NCBI RefSeq assembly: GCF_910592395.1
Contig: NC_088313.1
Span: forward strand, 6,016,501-6,080,500
DNA length: 64,000 nucleotides
Direction: 5' to 3'
DNA from: Lineus longissimus
Taxonomy: Eukaryota > Nemertea > Pilidiophora > Heteronemertea > Lineidae
Notes under the pieces: model-generated
The model's input: only the letters and a program-made list of their open reading frames with translations
Databases searched by the model: none
Told to the model about the DNA's origin: nothing
Translations under genes and position numbers: made by a program
In this document: positions 25,511-37,752 of the stretch, piece by piece
Numbering within the stretch: position 1 is the first letter of the stretch
Layout of the letters: each line of letters opens with the position of its first letter

Positions 25511-27890
25511 AAATTGTCTTTTTTGCATAATCATTACCATAATCACTAAAAACAAACAAAACAAACAAAACAAATAAGGCTACTATTAAAAAATCATAAG
25601 AAAGTTAACAGTGTTAAAACAATAGGTACAACACTGTCAAAACTTAAATAAAATAAAAACACCACATGGACAAAAACACACAATCTTCCCGGGTCTCTTT
25701 TCCACTTTTACCAGCGTCCATACAATATACAGTATAACTTGAAATCCTCCATAGTAAAATCTACTCCAATAGCCAGGGCTGAAATATTCTAAGTTATTTA
25801 ATACACATATTAGTCAATATTCTATCAAGTTGGTGCAGATGCCAGTCAATTCAGGTTTCCAATACGAAGTAGAGGTCGAGACTAGAGCCTTCGAAGCAAA
25901 ATGGCTTTACAGGCCATGAGGTATCTTGCATGCATGAATTTGTCTCATCAGCAGGAAGCCCACATTGGTGCGGAGAAAGCTTATTTACCGGTTACATAAG
26001 ATGATGGAAGAAGTTTAAATAAATTCCTGGCTGTGAAAAGACCTGTCCCTATGACTGTGATATAATGTATGACGGAAACTTGTCACCTGACCACGGGCCT
26101 AGTGTTCCGATAACAAGCACAGTTTGATTTGATAGAAATGTTCAAGTTGACTTTGATATGGTGAGCAATGTGTTTAAAAAAAAAGATTTTGTGTATTGGG
26201 AGTGTGTACACTGTGTATTGCGACTGTGTGTTGGTGCATGGTTTGGGTGGGTATGTGTGCAGCGTACGTAAATGGGCAAATTGCTTGATGATTTTGCAAA
26301 GATTGAGGAAGATGATTAATCTATTGGAGGTGTTGATAGTACATGCACGTAATATGCATAAAGTTGTTTGATATGTTTGAAGTTGTGATAAATTGAATAA
26401 GATAAAATGTACATGGCAAAAAGTCTGCTTATAGGTGGATGTGAAAAAGATGCACGTGTCTGTGGATGCATGTGTGTGATTATAAACTAGTAGTTGGGCG
26501 AGTAAAAAAGGAGTGTGTGTGAGGTGAAGTAAATTTGGTTGATGAGCGAGCGCAGCGAAGTGAATTGTGTGTTTGACAGTGTGCCGATTGACGGAGACCT
26601 GGGCCGAAGGCCAATTCGGCAAATTTGTTGAATCGGTTTTTTGTGTATTGAAGTTAAAATAGTGATCGGTCCATGGTTGGCTGACTTGGTATTGGCCATG
26701 AATGAGGAACAAGATAATGATTCTGTTGGCGTTGTGATTTGTGATATGTGGGAAGCTGTTGGATAAAAATGTTTGAGGTTGTGATAACTCACACAACGTA
26801 GTGAGTCTCATGGTTACTTATACACTGTATGTAAAGTGTAAACAAAATGCATATATCCATCATGTCCGTCGAGTCTGAAAAAATTTGTGCAGACCCATGA
26901 CAATACTTCTTCGGGTTCCGGTTTTCTTTTGACAGTTTTGTCGCATTCCATATGGGCCGCGCGTTGGTCGATCCTGCATTCATGACGCACCGCACCCACA
27001 GTTACGACGTCGGACGTGAATCCCATTGTTTCCTACCTCGTGACGCAATTATTGGGGGGGGGGGGGGGGGGGGGGGGCTTCCCCCCAATGTACTGGCTAA
27101 AAGCTGTCAGTTTCAGAGAACGGGGAGGGGGTTTGGGGGACTGATGTACTGGCTAAATATGTCAGAACGACGGAGGTTTGAGGGACTCCCCCATGTCAAA
27201 CAATTGTGCGAGTTCACTAGAGCTTGCTCTTTACATATTACTATTAGATTAAAGAATAAGTGTGCATGTTTGTGGATGAATGAATGAATGAATGAATGAA
27301 TGAATGATGCACGTGTATGGTAGTTTGAAACCAAATGTAAAGTTGGCTATCTGAGTAAAATATAGGATCTAAGGTGATTGGGTCGATGACCGAGCTGAAC
27401 GGTGCATCAACAATGTATTGAAACGCATGACCCACAGCGAATTTTTTTCTCGAATGGGGCATTTGAATGCGATCGATGGTTGTTCTTTGGTGCAATAATT
27501 ATATTTCCAAGCTACTATGATGCATCTCACATCCTATTCATTGGCGCAGTCTTATGAGTTGCGACTATGGTGATGACAATAGAATGGTACTAGTATTGAA
27601 AGTCTCAAACACTCGGCACTCTCTCGTACAAACGGCAACGCCGTCTCCAAAGTTTGGCACAACTAGCACTTTTATACCAGGACACAGGACTGTTTTGTGA
27701 CAAAATTGTCTACCAAATCATCGCTTCCTTCATTTATTTCGCACTGCGCTAGACACATAATTCTCGTATTGGCGCCATTTCAGAATTGTTTTTCATTTGC
27801 GTTAATCTATGCTACCGGGCATGCGCTCGCTTTTCGGAATACACCAAGACTGCATATACAACTTACAAGCATTCAAAGTGTAAACGATTG
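25511..27890. other. Long H4-H2B spacer between units 4 and 5
   Basis: It matches the other spacers, with a 24-G tract (27054-27077) and a (GAAT)n tract near 27276. No gene is seen. Confidence 0.65.
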
Positions 27891-27927
27891 ATCTCTTTTT
27901 AAATATTTTGGCGTCCTGAGAAGGACG
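27891..27927 (-). terminator. H2B 3' stem-loop and downstream element, unit 5
   Basis: The hairpin lies at 27912-27927 and AAAGAGAT at 27891-27898 on the minus strand. Confidence 0.9.
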
Positions 27928-27963
27928 GTTGGGTTGGTTTGCAAAACACTGGGTTTTGGCAGC

Positions 27964-28335
27964 TTACTTGGAGCTGGTGTACTTGGTGACGGCCTTGGTA
28001 CCCTCGCTGACAGCGTGCTTAGCGAGCTCTCCTGGCAACAGAAGACGGACAGCTGTCTGGATTTCCCGACTCGTGATGGTCGACTTCTTGTTGTAGTGAG
28101 TCAGGCGGGATGCCTCGGCTGCAATTCTCTCAAAGATATCATTCACGAAACTGTTCATGATCGACATCGCCTTGCTCGAGATACCGGTGTCGGGGTGAAC
28201 TTGCTTTAGCACTTTGTAGATGTAGATGCTGTAGCTCTCTTTCCTCCTCCTCCTTCGCTTCTTGTCCCCAGATCGCTGGGCCTTGGCCTTAGAGGCCGTC
28301 TTCTTGCTTCCCTTGCTCGATACTTTTGGTGCCAT
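27964..28335 (-). CDS. H2B: Histone H2B, unit 5 (last gene of the array)
   Basis: Intact, with the same 123 residues as unit 1. It keeps its TATA box, both octamers and its 3' signals, so it may still be expressed although the divergent partner H2A is missing. Confidence 0.97.
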   Translation of the reverse strand: MAPKVSSKGSKKTASKAKAQRSGDKKRRRRRKESYSIYIYKVLKQVHPDTGISSKAMSIMNSFVNDIFERIAAEASRLTHYNKKSTITSREIQTAVRLLLPGELAKHAVSEGTKAVTKYTSSK

Positions 28336-28552
28336 GATGAATCAGTGACGAATAATGCGGTTTGAAATTTTTCAAATTTATATGGCGGCGGCGGATCCTG
28401 ATGTCGATTTTTACGCGTCCGTAAATTTGCATATCAAATTTGCATACGAATCATTGTACTCCACTACTGACACTCCACTACGCTACCTCTCTGGTGTATA
28501 GCGCCGCGCCGGGCACCTTGAAACTCACCAATTCGGCAACACTTGAAACTAC
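28336..28552. promoter_or_regulatory. Truncated H2B/H2A promoter at the array edge
   Basis: The sequence matches unit 1 from the H2B start through both octamers and the CCAAT-type site, up to TTGAAACTAC at 28552. There it leaves the unit, before the H2A TATA box. H2A, H3 and H4 are absent beyond this point. Confidence 0.9.
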
Positions 28553-29172
28553 TACTTTTCCATGCAACCGACGCCTAATTGGTCAATTTCAGTGAGAACA
28601 AAAAATTTACATTTTAGCATTTTGAATAGCATTCCGCGAAGATTATTGACGTCACTGCAACTGCTGCCCTCTATTTCCCCATTGCTGAATTACAGGCAAT
28701 GTTGGACAAACATGCGGTTTCGTAATGGATTCAGGCTTTCTAACTAGGGCTGTTAGATTCAGTCTGGCACATGTCCGAGTGTTGGAAATACTACATAATT
28801 GTTCTAAATATTTCTCTCTCTGACTCTATGGTATCATTCATGCTAAAAACAATGCAGGGTCAAAGGTAATTGACTTTGAAATAAGCTCAAATGCGTAGAA
28901 ATAAGTCTCGATGTCCGACTGTCACGTGACTAAAACGTCATCAATATCTTCTGCAAATGACCTTGTGAGCTATAAATAGTAACTTCGCGGAATGCTATTA
29001 CTTGACTCGACTGGCATAGTCTGGCATAATCTATCGTGAAGTGCATTGTCTTTATCACCTCTAGTGTTGGTCTATTCTCGATTCATTCTAATTTCACGTC
29101 GGCATCCGTGTAATCAAGAATTCGTACATTTGTTAACAACTTTATTACAGTTAATTTCGTATCTCTGGTTCT
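28553..29172. other. Unique flank with a 17-bp inverted repeat and a TATA-like box
   Basis: AATAGCATTCCGCGAAG (28625-28641) and its exact reverse complement (28983-28999) bound a 375-bp segment. Inside are a CRE-like TGACGTCA (28647-28654), a GTCACGTGAC palindrome (28921-28930) and TATAAATAG (28971-28979). No gene is recognised. The inverted repeat could be the ends of a small mobile element or paired promoter sites. Confidence 0.5.
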
Positions 29173-29945
29173 TTATCTGGTATTGTTGTTGAGTGTCTTA
29201 CTTTGATCAAACAAATTTGATTTTAAAAGAAGTTGTGTTCTGTAAAAGTTAAGTGTTTTATTGGAGTAGTATTTTCCTTTCTTAGTGAAATTTTCTTGTC
29301 TAAAACCAAACCATTCATGCTGCTTAGTGCTTATGGTATCCCTGGCATTTTCAATATGTTTAATTGTTCCTGAAAGTGAGAACTCTTTATCCTCAAGGAT
29401 GAGGTAATTATTGTTATCACAGTTGAATTTGACATGATGAATTCCGCTTTCTTTTAATTTATCTTGCCATTCTTTACGATTACTTAAATTAAAATGATGA
29501 AAGTACCTAAAATTGATAATTGATTTATTTACTGCTCGTGTTTCCCATCACCAGTAAGTTTTTTGAGTCAAGAAATAAAACTCTGGTTTCATCTTATAGA
29601 AAGTCACCTGACCACAAAGAATAAAAGGATATCGATTTCAAAGTAATAGATTGCATGGTTATTTGTTTTGGTAAGTAATATTCAAAAGATGCTTCATGAC
29701 ATTCTTCTTCTCTAATTTTGAAGTACATTACTATTTAAATCTAAAAAAAGTTATGATCAAACACTGCCAAATGGTAATGTTGCCATGAAGTTAATAAATT
29801 TCTTCCTAACATAGGGACTTAATTCATCATCATCGATTGTGAGAGATTCAGGACAGAATGGAAACTTTGATTTGAATTACCAGTTTAACTTTGTCTGACA
29901 ATGTTCGCGTTATTTTATTTCAGTTTACGTTCTCTTTTTAGCTCA
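29173..29945 (-). pseudogene. Decayed protein-coding remnant of unknown family
   Basis: There is no ATG-started frame of useful length, but the minus strand has successive stretches of protein-like sequence in shifting frames. About 29845-29757 ends in FINFMATLPFGSV and a stop. About 29720-29590 begins MYFKIREEECHEASFEYYLP and contains a stop. 29547-29173 is a 125-codon open stretch with EWQDKLKESGIHHVKFNC and FSLSGTIKHIENARDTIS, ending in a natural stop. The composition is that of a real protein (aromatic and charged residues, few repeats), and it is broken by at least two stops and two frameshifts. I do not recognise it; a protein of a large virus-like DNA element is one possibility. Nothing intact remains. 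Confidence 0.5.
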
Positions 29946-29999
29946 ATAAAGCGTTCAGCATTTCGGAACCACACTGGTTATTGGTTCATTGATCGGGAA

Positions 30000-30600
30000 C
30001 GTGGATGGACACAGTTACAACAAGGCATACCGTAGATACCTGCAATAAGGAGAAGGTTGCGATTACCAAGAATATATAAATGCCAGAAACAAGGCATCAA
30101 AATCGATCCGAAAGGCAAATTAAAAGAAACTTTGAAAGGAAAATATTGCCCAAGAAAGTAGAAAAATTCCAAAGGCATTTTGCTCGTACTACAAGTCAAA
30201 AACAAAGACGCCACAGGGCGTTCCATCCTTGAACGATGAAGATGGTTACGTCCTAAAAGAGAACAAAAGCAGGTCAAAATACATCAGAAAAGGTGCAAAG
30301 AAGAGCCGCTAGACTGTTAAAAAACATTCGCCACCTGGACTACGAGCAGAGACTTAGAGTATTGGATCTGACATCCCTACTACACAGATGTTTAAGGGGA
30401 GATTTAATCACGATGTGCAAGATCGCTCATGGACTGATGTTAACTCAATTGGAAATTCAATGCTCGGCTCAAATTAGCTCCCATTAGAGCACGCTATCAA
30501 CATCGGGGGCATTTCTTTACCTACAGGATTGTGAAAGCTTGGAATAAATTGCCTGAGTCAGTAGTGATGGCCCCCAGTCTAAATAGCTAAGTCTAGGTAG
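30000..30600 (+). mobile_element. Internally deleted non-LTR retrotransposon (CR1/Jockey-like) remnant
   Basis: Fragments typical of the region between endonuclease and reverse transcriptase occur first: YINARNKASKSIRKA, then SYYKSKTKTPQGVPSLND and DEDGYVLKENK (about 30065-30270). They are followed directly by the post-RT C-terminus VQRRAARLLKNIRHLDYEQ and LRGDLITMCKIAHGL (30290-30440), then RGHFFTYRIVKAWNKLPESV (about 30505-30560). The whole reverse transcriptase core is missing between about 30270 and 30290, and several stops and frameshifts occur. It cannot be active. Confidence 0.8.
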
Positions 30601-30719
30601 GATATATTTTGGACACAAAGCGGAAGAAACATACACGAATACAAGTGGTAAATGACAGAAACATACAAGTACATGTACAGATGTCATATATTTTAAAATG
30701 TTCTTTTTCCCAGTAAATT

Positions 30720-31615
30720 ACAAATTTATCTTCCAGATGGATAAGCAGCCCATTATCAATTCAACTTTTGACTACTGAGACACGGAAAGTATATCAGAGG
30801 GTACCACTGCCTCCTAGCGGAGGAGGAAGGAACAACGGCGGAAGAAAGTACAGAAGACGAAGGAACCACTGAGGCAGAGAGGAGTGGAACAGGTACTACT
30901 CAGGAAGAGAGTAGCGACAATGAGGAGCAAGACAACCAACCTGGCCAAGATGATGACCAAACCAACGAAGACGGAAGATATGTCCACAACATCCACTACC
31001 TCGTCCAGGGGCGAGACTGGTCACCATTGGGAGCATAGTTGGCAGCAGCTGTCCAGTCTTCCCCCTTACCACTACCAGGCTGAAGCGCCATTTGTTATGC
31101 AACCACCTTCCATGGTTCAACAGAGGCCCCTCTGCCTGTTTTGATTGTAGGGTCCAGTGTGGAAGTATCATCGGGAGAAATCTTAGACATTCTAACTGCC
31201 TGGTGAGAGCCGACGATACCTCAAGATGGGCCTTTCTAGTAAATCAAATGTTAATCCTAATTTTCCTTTCCCCACGGCTACACAATTCTTACGCTATTCT
31301 AGAACTGGTCAGATACCATCGCTTATACCCGGAAACAACGCAAGACAGATCGTACAATTCGCCCTTCCACCCCTCCGAGCTGTGTTTCATGAGAAGATTC
31401 GAAATAATGTTTAATCCTTTCCATAACCCAGGATCATCCTTTACCCCATCACTACCAAACAGCCTTATAGCAGTAATCCACTGGAAAACTATATACAGAC
31501 TTCTGCTCTTCTCCCAGATGATGTGTTGCAACAAATCTCAAACCTTCATCTACAATCAAATCTTTTCCCTATCGTACTCATAGATCCTCTCTCTTTTTAT
31601 TACAGAAAATTCAGA
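30720..31615 (+). pseudogene. Degenerate acid-rich coding remnant, unknown family
   Basis: One frame from about 30784 to 31206 reads an acidic Glu/Asp/Thr-rich segment (GTTAEESTEDEGTTEAE, then NEEQDNQPGQDDDQTNEDG), followed by YVHNIHYLVQGRDWSPLGA. It carries stops at 31036, 31081 and 31204. Protein-like sequence continues in other frames: FPFPTATQFLRYSRTG (about 31258) and SALLPDDVLQQISNLHLQ (about 31500), ending at a stop near 31615. I cannot name the family. The compositional pattern makes it likely that this was once coding. Confidence 0.4.
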
Positions 31616-32324
31616 TGCTAGCGCTCGGCAATCTGCCTCGCTGCTGTAAAAACCGTCATAACCTTGCGATTAAATCCATAACCCTAAAACTTTGTTTTTG
31701 TGCAGCGTCCGGTATGCGTTTGTAAGTAGCAGTGTTAATGTTGTAAATAACACTGTAATATCATCATTACCGTTCTATTCAGTAATACAATCATATCACA
31801 AACAACTACTTATTTTTCAGCCAAATCCGAAATCGGACGTACCTTTCAGATTCGTCATGCTGTTAAATATAAAATCAACTCATTCTTCCTCGCACTCCTA
31901 ACCAAATTTGTCCATTCATATCAACAGAGAACAGAGTGAACATCCTTTTTGAGGCACCTCTACATATCAGGACTAACCGTGTGATAAACAAGACAACAAG
32001 GCGGACATGCCCAGAAAGGAAATAACGAGAGATCCATCTAACAAAATCTTCGTAAATAGGTTTGTTTTTGGATGCTCATGGCGAACTTGGCAAATCCAAC
32101 ACATGTAAATAAACAAAAAATGCACTCGCACCAAAACACGAGTTCAGGGCTTACATCTGTAACTTGTGTGTTAACGAAATCTGCCCTAACGATAAGTATC
32201 TAGGACCGTTTTTCGTTACAACATAAGACTAAATTCAATAAATCATTTTTATCTTATTTTTTATTTTTTGTGTCTCTGTTGCAAGACCATGCGCCAACAA
32301 AAAACCTCGAGGCAAAGGCCCCAT
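31616..32324. other. Intergenic, nothing recognised
   Basis: AT-rich sequence with no convincing ORF, RNA gene or repeat. Confidence 0.5.
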
Positions 32325-32553
32325 TTATGGGCCACATCGCCTAAATGATGGATGAATGATTATGATGATGACGATAAAGCCTAAACTGCACATATCATTC
32401 GTTAAATGAATACCACCAATTTCACCCCTAGCTCCTACCAATAGTCCCCCTTTAAGAAACCCTTTTAAAAAACCCGGGAAAAAAAACAAGTCCGCAATCA
32501 CCAACGTGCATTTGTTTACCATTTGAACTGCGCACGCGCGTTTGTTTACGATA

Positions 32554-32681
32554 GGGAGTTTTCGCAAAGTCCTCGGAACGCCAACGCGAACGCCTATCCT
32601 TTTGTTCGACATCGTTATGAGGAGGTCAGACAGTGGGATAGACGTTCGCGTTGACGTTTCGGTGGCTTTGTGAAAACTCCC
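32554..32681. mobile_element. Fold-back MITE flanked by TA (128 bp)
   Basis: The left arm GGGAGTTTTCGCAAAG pairs with the right arm CTTTGTGAAAACTCCC over about 45 bases each, with CGTTCGCGTTGACG-type complementarity inside. TA lies on both sides (32552-32553 and 32682-32683), the duplication expected for Tc1/mariner-type non-autonomous elements. Confidence 0.75.
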
Positions 32682-32731
32682 TAATTTCATTACCCGTGAA
32701 ATCTCAATGCACACCAACTTGCCTACTTTTG

Positions 32732-33101
32732 CCGATAGAGGCGCCACTGTCTAAGCGTGTGTAATATGAAAAGTCCAACAGTCGTTGTAGTGTGCACCGA
32801 TCATTATCCGTTAGTTATATTGATAAATATTTAGATGAAGGATGTATTTTGGCATAAATAATACAATACATGCAAGTTACGAATAAACATTTAAAAAAGT
32901 GTTGCTATCTTGGAGAGCGAACATAATGAAATTCTTAAAACGGCGATAAAAGTTGGATATTTTGTGACTGAATTCTTTTATGCCAAAGTACATCTTTTTT
33001 ATTGGAATACTTTTTTCATATAACTAACGGATATGCTCGGTGCATATAATACTACAACGACTGTTACATTGTTCACGATTAGACAGTGGCGCCACTATCG
33101 G
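32732..33101. mobile_element. Fold-back element with long inverted arms (370 bp)
   Basis: CCGATAG..GGCGCCACTGTCTAA at the left (32732-32753) is inverted at the right (33079-33101). Inner arms CAGTCGTTGTAGT and ATCCGTTAGTTATAT (about 32779-32821) pair with about 33018-33064. The pairing register is constant from the outer to the inner arms. No coding capacity. Confidence 0.75.
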
Positions 33102-35900
33102 GAACACCTGGAAAGTGGGTGTTCAAAAGTCACCATCGCAGATTGGATGGGGCGGGTTTGCAACAGGCACAACACCAGTGACACCTACATCGGTATAATT
33201 ATTGAAGAATAAAAACAAAAAGTTGATCCTGGGATGGCGTGGGTTAATACCAAGGGAATCAAGATAAATATTGACGAGGCTAAAATTGTTATTGCCCAGT
33301 CCGACAATGTTGTTATTTGCACAAGCGACGATCCCACGTGCGATGTGTTTTTACAAAAACAAACCTAAGGAGGAACGATACTGCAGCAAAAGCAGAATGC
33401 AGAGGTTACCTTCCAGATAATTTTGGCTGACTTTTAGTTTTACGAGTGCTTCCTCAGAACAGTTTCTACTTTCATCATGTTCATATAGACCACGAGTTGA
33501 TATGACAATGATATGTTGGCCGACATGTAGGATGTAGGCCTACATGTCGATTACTCATTAGTCGAATGAACCATCCATGGACGTATGGCTGAGACAATAG
33601 GATTTACGCCATATATACGTCGATGCAAGGATATCAGAATTACCGCGTAGATGAAAGCACGTGGAAATGTACATTTGCATATCAAAGAATCCGGAAAAAC
33701 TGTGCAAATTTTATAAAAAGTGAACATGTATCTAGGCCTACATAATCTACCAAATTAATGTATTCTTTATGTAGGCCTAGCTGTACAATGTTTATATGCA
33801 CCAAATTCGAAATCAAATAAAGTCATATTTCGGACATTATTGACGAGAAAATCGCAAAGCCGGCATCTTCCTCCGTCAATGTTATTGTCACGTGCAGTTA
33901 TCAATCTCCTCACCAGAGTCGTTCTTTACCCAAGTCTTTCACCCCTGGCAGCAATATGTGAGGAGGTGACCGATAACGATTAAATAAAAACAAAAATTAC
34001 ATCAAATTTCTCAATAGGGTCCTTCCATTGGTGATTGATAATATTCTTTTGTAATTTCAGAAATATGAGAAAATGAATCTTGATGCTCTTTTTTCGTCAC
34101 AGTAATTTTGACGAGGTTAAAAAGTGCGCCATTTTGCATAAAATGGCGCCGTTGTTGTCAGCAGTTTACACAATATGCAATGACATGTTTTCGCGAGGTG
34201 ATGTAATCTCTTAACCTATTTTTAGACTTTCTGAAACGAGCCGTCTTCGAAATCAAGTTGGTTTCGAAACGGCTTTTCAAAACACTTTGATTAAATAGAA
34301 GTTAGGTTATTTGATTCCTCCAAATAAGTGAGTTTTGTGTACTTCAGTGACCATTTTGTACAGTATTGTATGCTGGTACGGTAGGTACCTCTGTTTGTTT
34401 GTAAACAAACCCTTGCCTTGGAAGGCGGTGAACCCTATATTGCTTGACCATTCGTATGACACTCAAAACCAAGGGTGCCACTGCCAAGGGAACCGAGCTA
34501 ATCCTATTCATTTCCTTTTCCAGGTACATTCAAGTGGAGCATTTCGTTATTCCTACACAAAGATAGGGAGCAAGGATGCCCAAAGGTTGGTGGAAAAGGA
34601 AGCATATCGGGAAATATCTCCCGTTGATCAGCATTCCGGAAATAAAGGACTACTTACGTTGGATAGACTGGCTGGTACCAGAGCTATTTCAAAAAACTTA
34701 CAGTAACATTGCAGACTCTTACAAATTATACAAGTGTCATAAAAGGAGGCATCGATTTTAATATGTGCTACGAAAGTGGTAAGTAGTTTATTACTACTCT
34801 AATTTCCAACATTTATTCATGCACCATGTCACAAAATATATGCTACAATATTACAGGTTGTTCCTAAAAAATATACTGTGAACCCAGAAAAAGTTGTGTG
34901 CCTTTTATTTTATTTATTTTTTCTCGTCAACAGATAATTGGAAAAATAGATGGTTGCAAAATAGAAAATAAAATTGAAGTTGAAAATTTTACAAACTTTT
35001 GATGTAGCGTATTGACAATTTCACGAAACCGGCAAATAAAGTGGTCGCAAATATTTTGGAGTTAACAGAGCTGTGAAGAGCCAAAGTTCCATGTCTCTTT
35101 ACCTTTGAACATTTCGAAAAAATTGATATAGTTGTGGTAATTATTTCAGTGATGTCGTGTTTTTTTGTGAGTCATATTTTATACCAACAACAAGGCCTGT
35201 GAAAATTTGGCAATTTACACTTATTTACAGTATTCTGTTTAGATTTGAACTGAAAAAGTTGTACATGTTTTTTACTTGTTATTGGCTTGACACCTGTGGC
35301 TGTGCTGGAAAAATGAGTCGCTACCAGCAGATCTTTTTACTGAGTGAATGGTTTCGAAAGGCTCAGTAGAAGCATCAAATGACTTTCCATCACATCATTT
35401 TCAGTGGTGGATTTTGGGGGTCAGCTTTCATGAGTTGTGCCTCCTTTTTCGACACCCTAGATGCCAAATCCTCCCTTGTTTTCAATCAAGTGGTGGGGTC
35501 TCTCCCCCTTTTCACTAATTTCCATCTGAATTCTGATTTTCACAAAGCAGGTCATGTTTTCCAAGGAGAAAAATTATACTATCTATGGATTTACCATCAC
35601 TAATTCTTTAATACTCATTGTGACCCATTCTGCCAGCACATGTCGCATTATTGCAATTTTCAGTGTTGTGACAAAATCCTTCCTTTAACTTAGGTGGTCC
35701 GAGGGTAAAAAACAATTTTTTTCAAATGATGATTTTTTGCTTGTTATTAGTTTATTTATATAAGTATGTAGACATGTAAATAATAACATCAGTAATTTGC
35801 ACTTGATGACCCTTGTTGCCATGATAACGGGGTCATCAATGTCAAATATGGTCATTTTACAAGTTTCATTTCAGTCAGCTGAGCTAGTCAAATAGCTATT
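33102..35900. other. Intergenic, no supported gene
   Basis: Several TAGGCCTA palindromes lie at about 33530-33550 and 33730-33780. A short hairpin AGCCGTCTTCGAAA/TTTCGAAACGGCT lies at about 34239-34276. Short frames near 34335-34761 have an acceptor-like TTTTCCAG in front but no recognisable protein. Confidence 0.5.
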
Positions 35901-35908
35901 CGAGTGGT

Positions 35909-36007
35909 GTCCGTCCATCCATCCATCTATCCATCCATCCATCCATCCATCCATCCATCCATCCATCCATCCATCCATCCATCCATCCATCCATCCATCC
36001 ATCCGTC
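35909..36007 (+). repeat. (ATCC)n microsatellite
   Basis: About 24 nearly perfect copies of CCAT/ATCC, edged by GTCC variants on both sides. Confidence 0.95.
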
Positions 36008-37752
36008 CGTGGACAAAGTTGGGCATTTTGTAATCATACAACTGAGGCACTTCAAATCTAGTCTTGCTTATAAACAGTGCAGAAAATGTTGCTTACAGAA
36101 AAATTTTTGGGCGATTCGACTCAAATTCAGCTCCCCAGGGGGCAAAATGCATAAATGAAAAAACAATTTTTTGACGCTCTATTCCAGCAGATAAAAGCTT
36201 GAAATAAAGTTGAAAAGGTCTTCATGATACAGAAGTTTTGATATAAAATAGATTAGTGTCGATTTATATCACCAGTTGGCGGTATTGAGCAAAACTGTTG
36301 TTTGACCCTGGATGACTCCGCTTTAAATTTCCCGCCGCGAACTGACATGAAAACCTCGAACCAGGGAATACCGGACTGCTGGTATTGCCAGTGCATTCAA
36401 TGTATGAACGGCTCGTCTGGTGTAAATTGATGAGGCGGCTTGACCCTCCACTGCGCGGTCAAGGTTACCTGGAGTACTATCATCAAGAAAATGGCGGTGA
36501 CCTTTTTATTTCTACCGGAGCGATGATTTTGTAAGTGACAAATTTTCTTATTTAAGCCTTTACGGAAATGTATTTTGGTACGAAACTTCACACGTTTAAT
36601 AGAAAAGATCAACGAGAATGTGTTCCAAATGCCCTCATAACGATGAGTTCAACGGAATTTGGTCAAAACAACCTTCGCATGGAGTCAACTTTCTTTGCGA
36701 AATTGAAGCGACGACCTCATTATTTATCGTTATTTATGCAGATCTGAGTCCAGCTGATGGGTGATGTTCTGAGTTGTGTTCAAACTATTACAAACTTCGC
36801 AAATTAGTTCTATTAGTTCTACTATTCCTCAGGAGTATATTATAGCCATTGATGTTGACAGCTAAAAGCACGAAAACTTTGTTTATTTATCAAACTGTAT
36901 CGAGTGTTATCGAATCGAATGGGTGTGTCGATCGTCGGGGCGGATTGATATGTGGTTGTGCGTCCAAGGCGATTAGGTCATTCAGTTAGTTTGAGAAAGA
37001 TCATGATCATGAAGATGCGTGTTGTGTTATCATAACCGGAAAATAATTTGAAGTTATTAGTGGTGTTGTCATTGCCAATTTTTGCATGGAATGATAGTTC
37101 GAGAGCTCTCATCGACGTATTCAGCATTGACGGAAAGTAGGTCCGGATTTGGCAACACGCCAGCTGTCTCACATGTTCCTCCTGGAGTCACCAGGTGCTA
37201 CAGCCAACACTGTACAATCACTTTCCATCTTGACGTCTTGTAATAATCTTTGCCAAATCAGTGATTCTTATAGAATTTACTCCATGATTGCAATCAACCT
37301 TTGTTAAATTCCAATCACCTGCAGGTCAGGTCAATCTTTTAACAATAAAGTTAATTTTCTTAAGCACCTCTTTATCTTACTTCTTCACATACAGGGCATC
37401 CCAAACACTTTGCTAAATCCACTAACCCCCCATTTCAAGTTGGTATTGCACCAGACCCAAGCTCAACGGTACAATGATCATGTAAGTGTCCAAACACCTT
37501 TTCAGGACATACTAGTATGAGGACATCAATTTTGATACCAGAAGGAAAACCAATCCTGTCCGTGTGTCAATGTGACATAGATCCTGGCTCTATTGGAAAT
37601 GTCGCACTCGCACTGCATTACTTCATGTGATGTCACTTACATCTTTCACAGTTGACAAATTGAAGCATCCATGGTTATTGTAACGATATATAGTCCTTGC
37701 CAAATCTATCTAAAAGTATCAGTAAAACTGCTAAACTATGAATTATATCTGC
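36008..37752. other. Intergenic, nothing recognised
   Basis: No convincing ORF or RNA gene. The stretch ends at the terminal repeat of the first Harbinger element. Confidence 0.5.

Noticed and set aside
32325-32747. 140-codon minus-strand frame
   Set aside because: It runs through the fold-back element at 32554-32681 and has no protein-like pattern of its own.
34335-34761. Overlapping 123- and 61-codon plus-strand frames
   Set aside because: An acceptor-like TTTTCCAG lies in front, but no frame resembles a known protein and no partner exon was found.
35904-36158. 84-codon frame starting in the (ATCC)n tract
   Set aside because: The frame is mainly microsatellite (Ile-His-Pro-Ser repeats).
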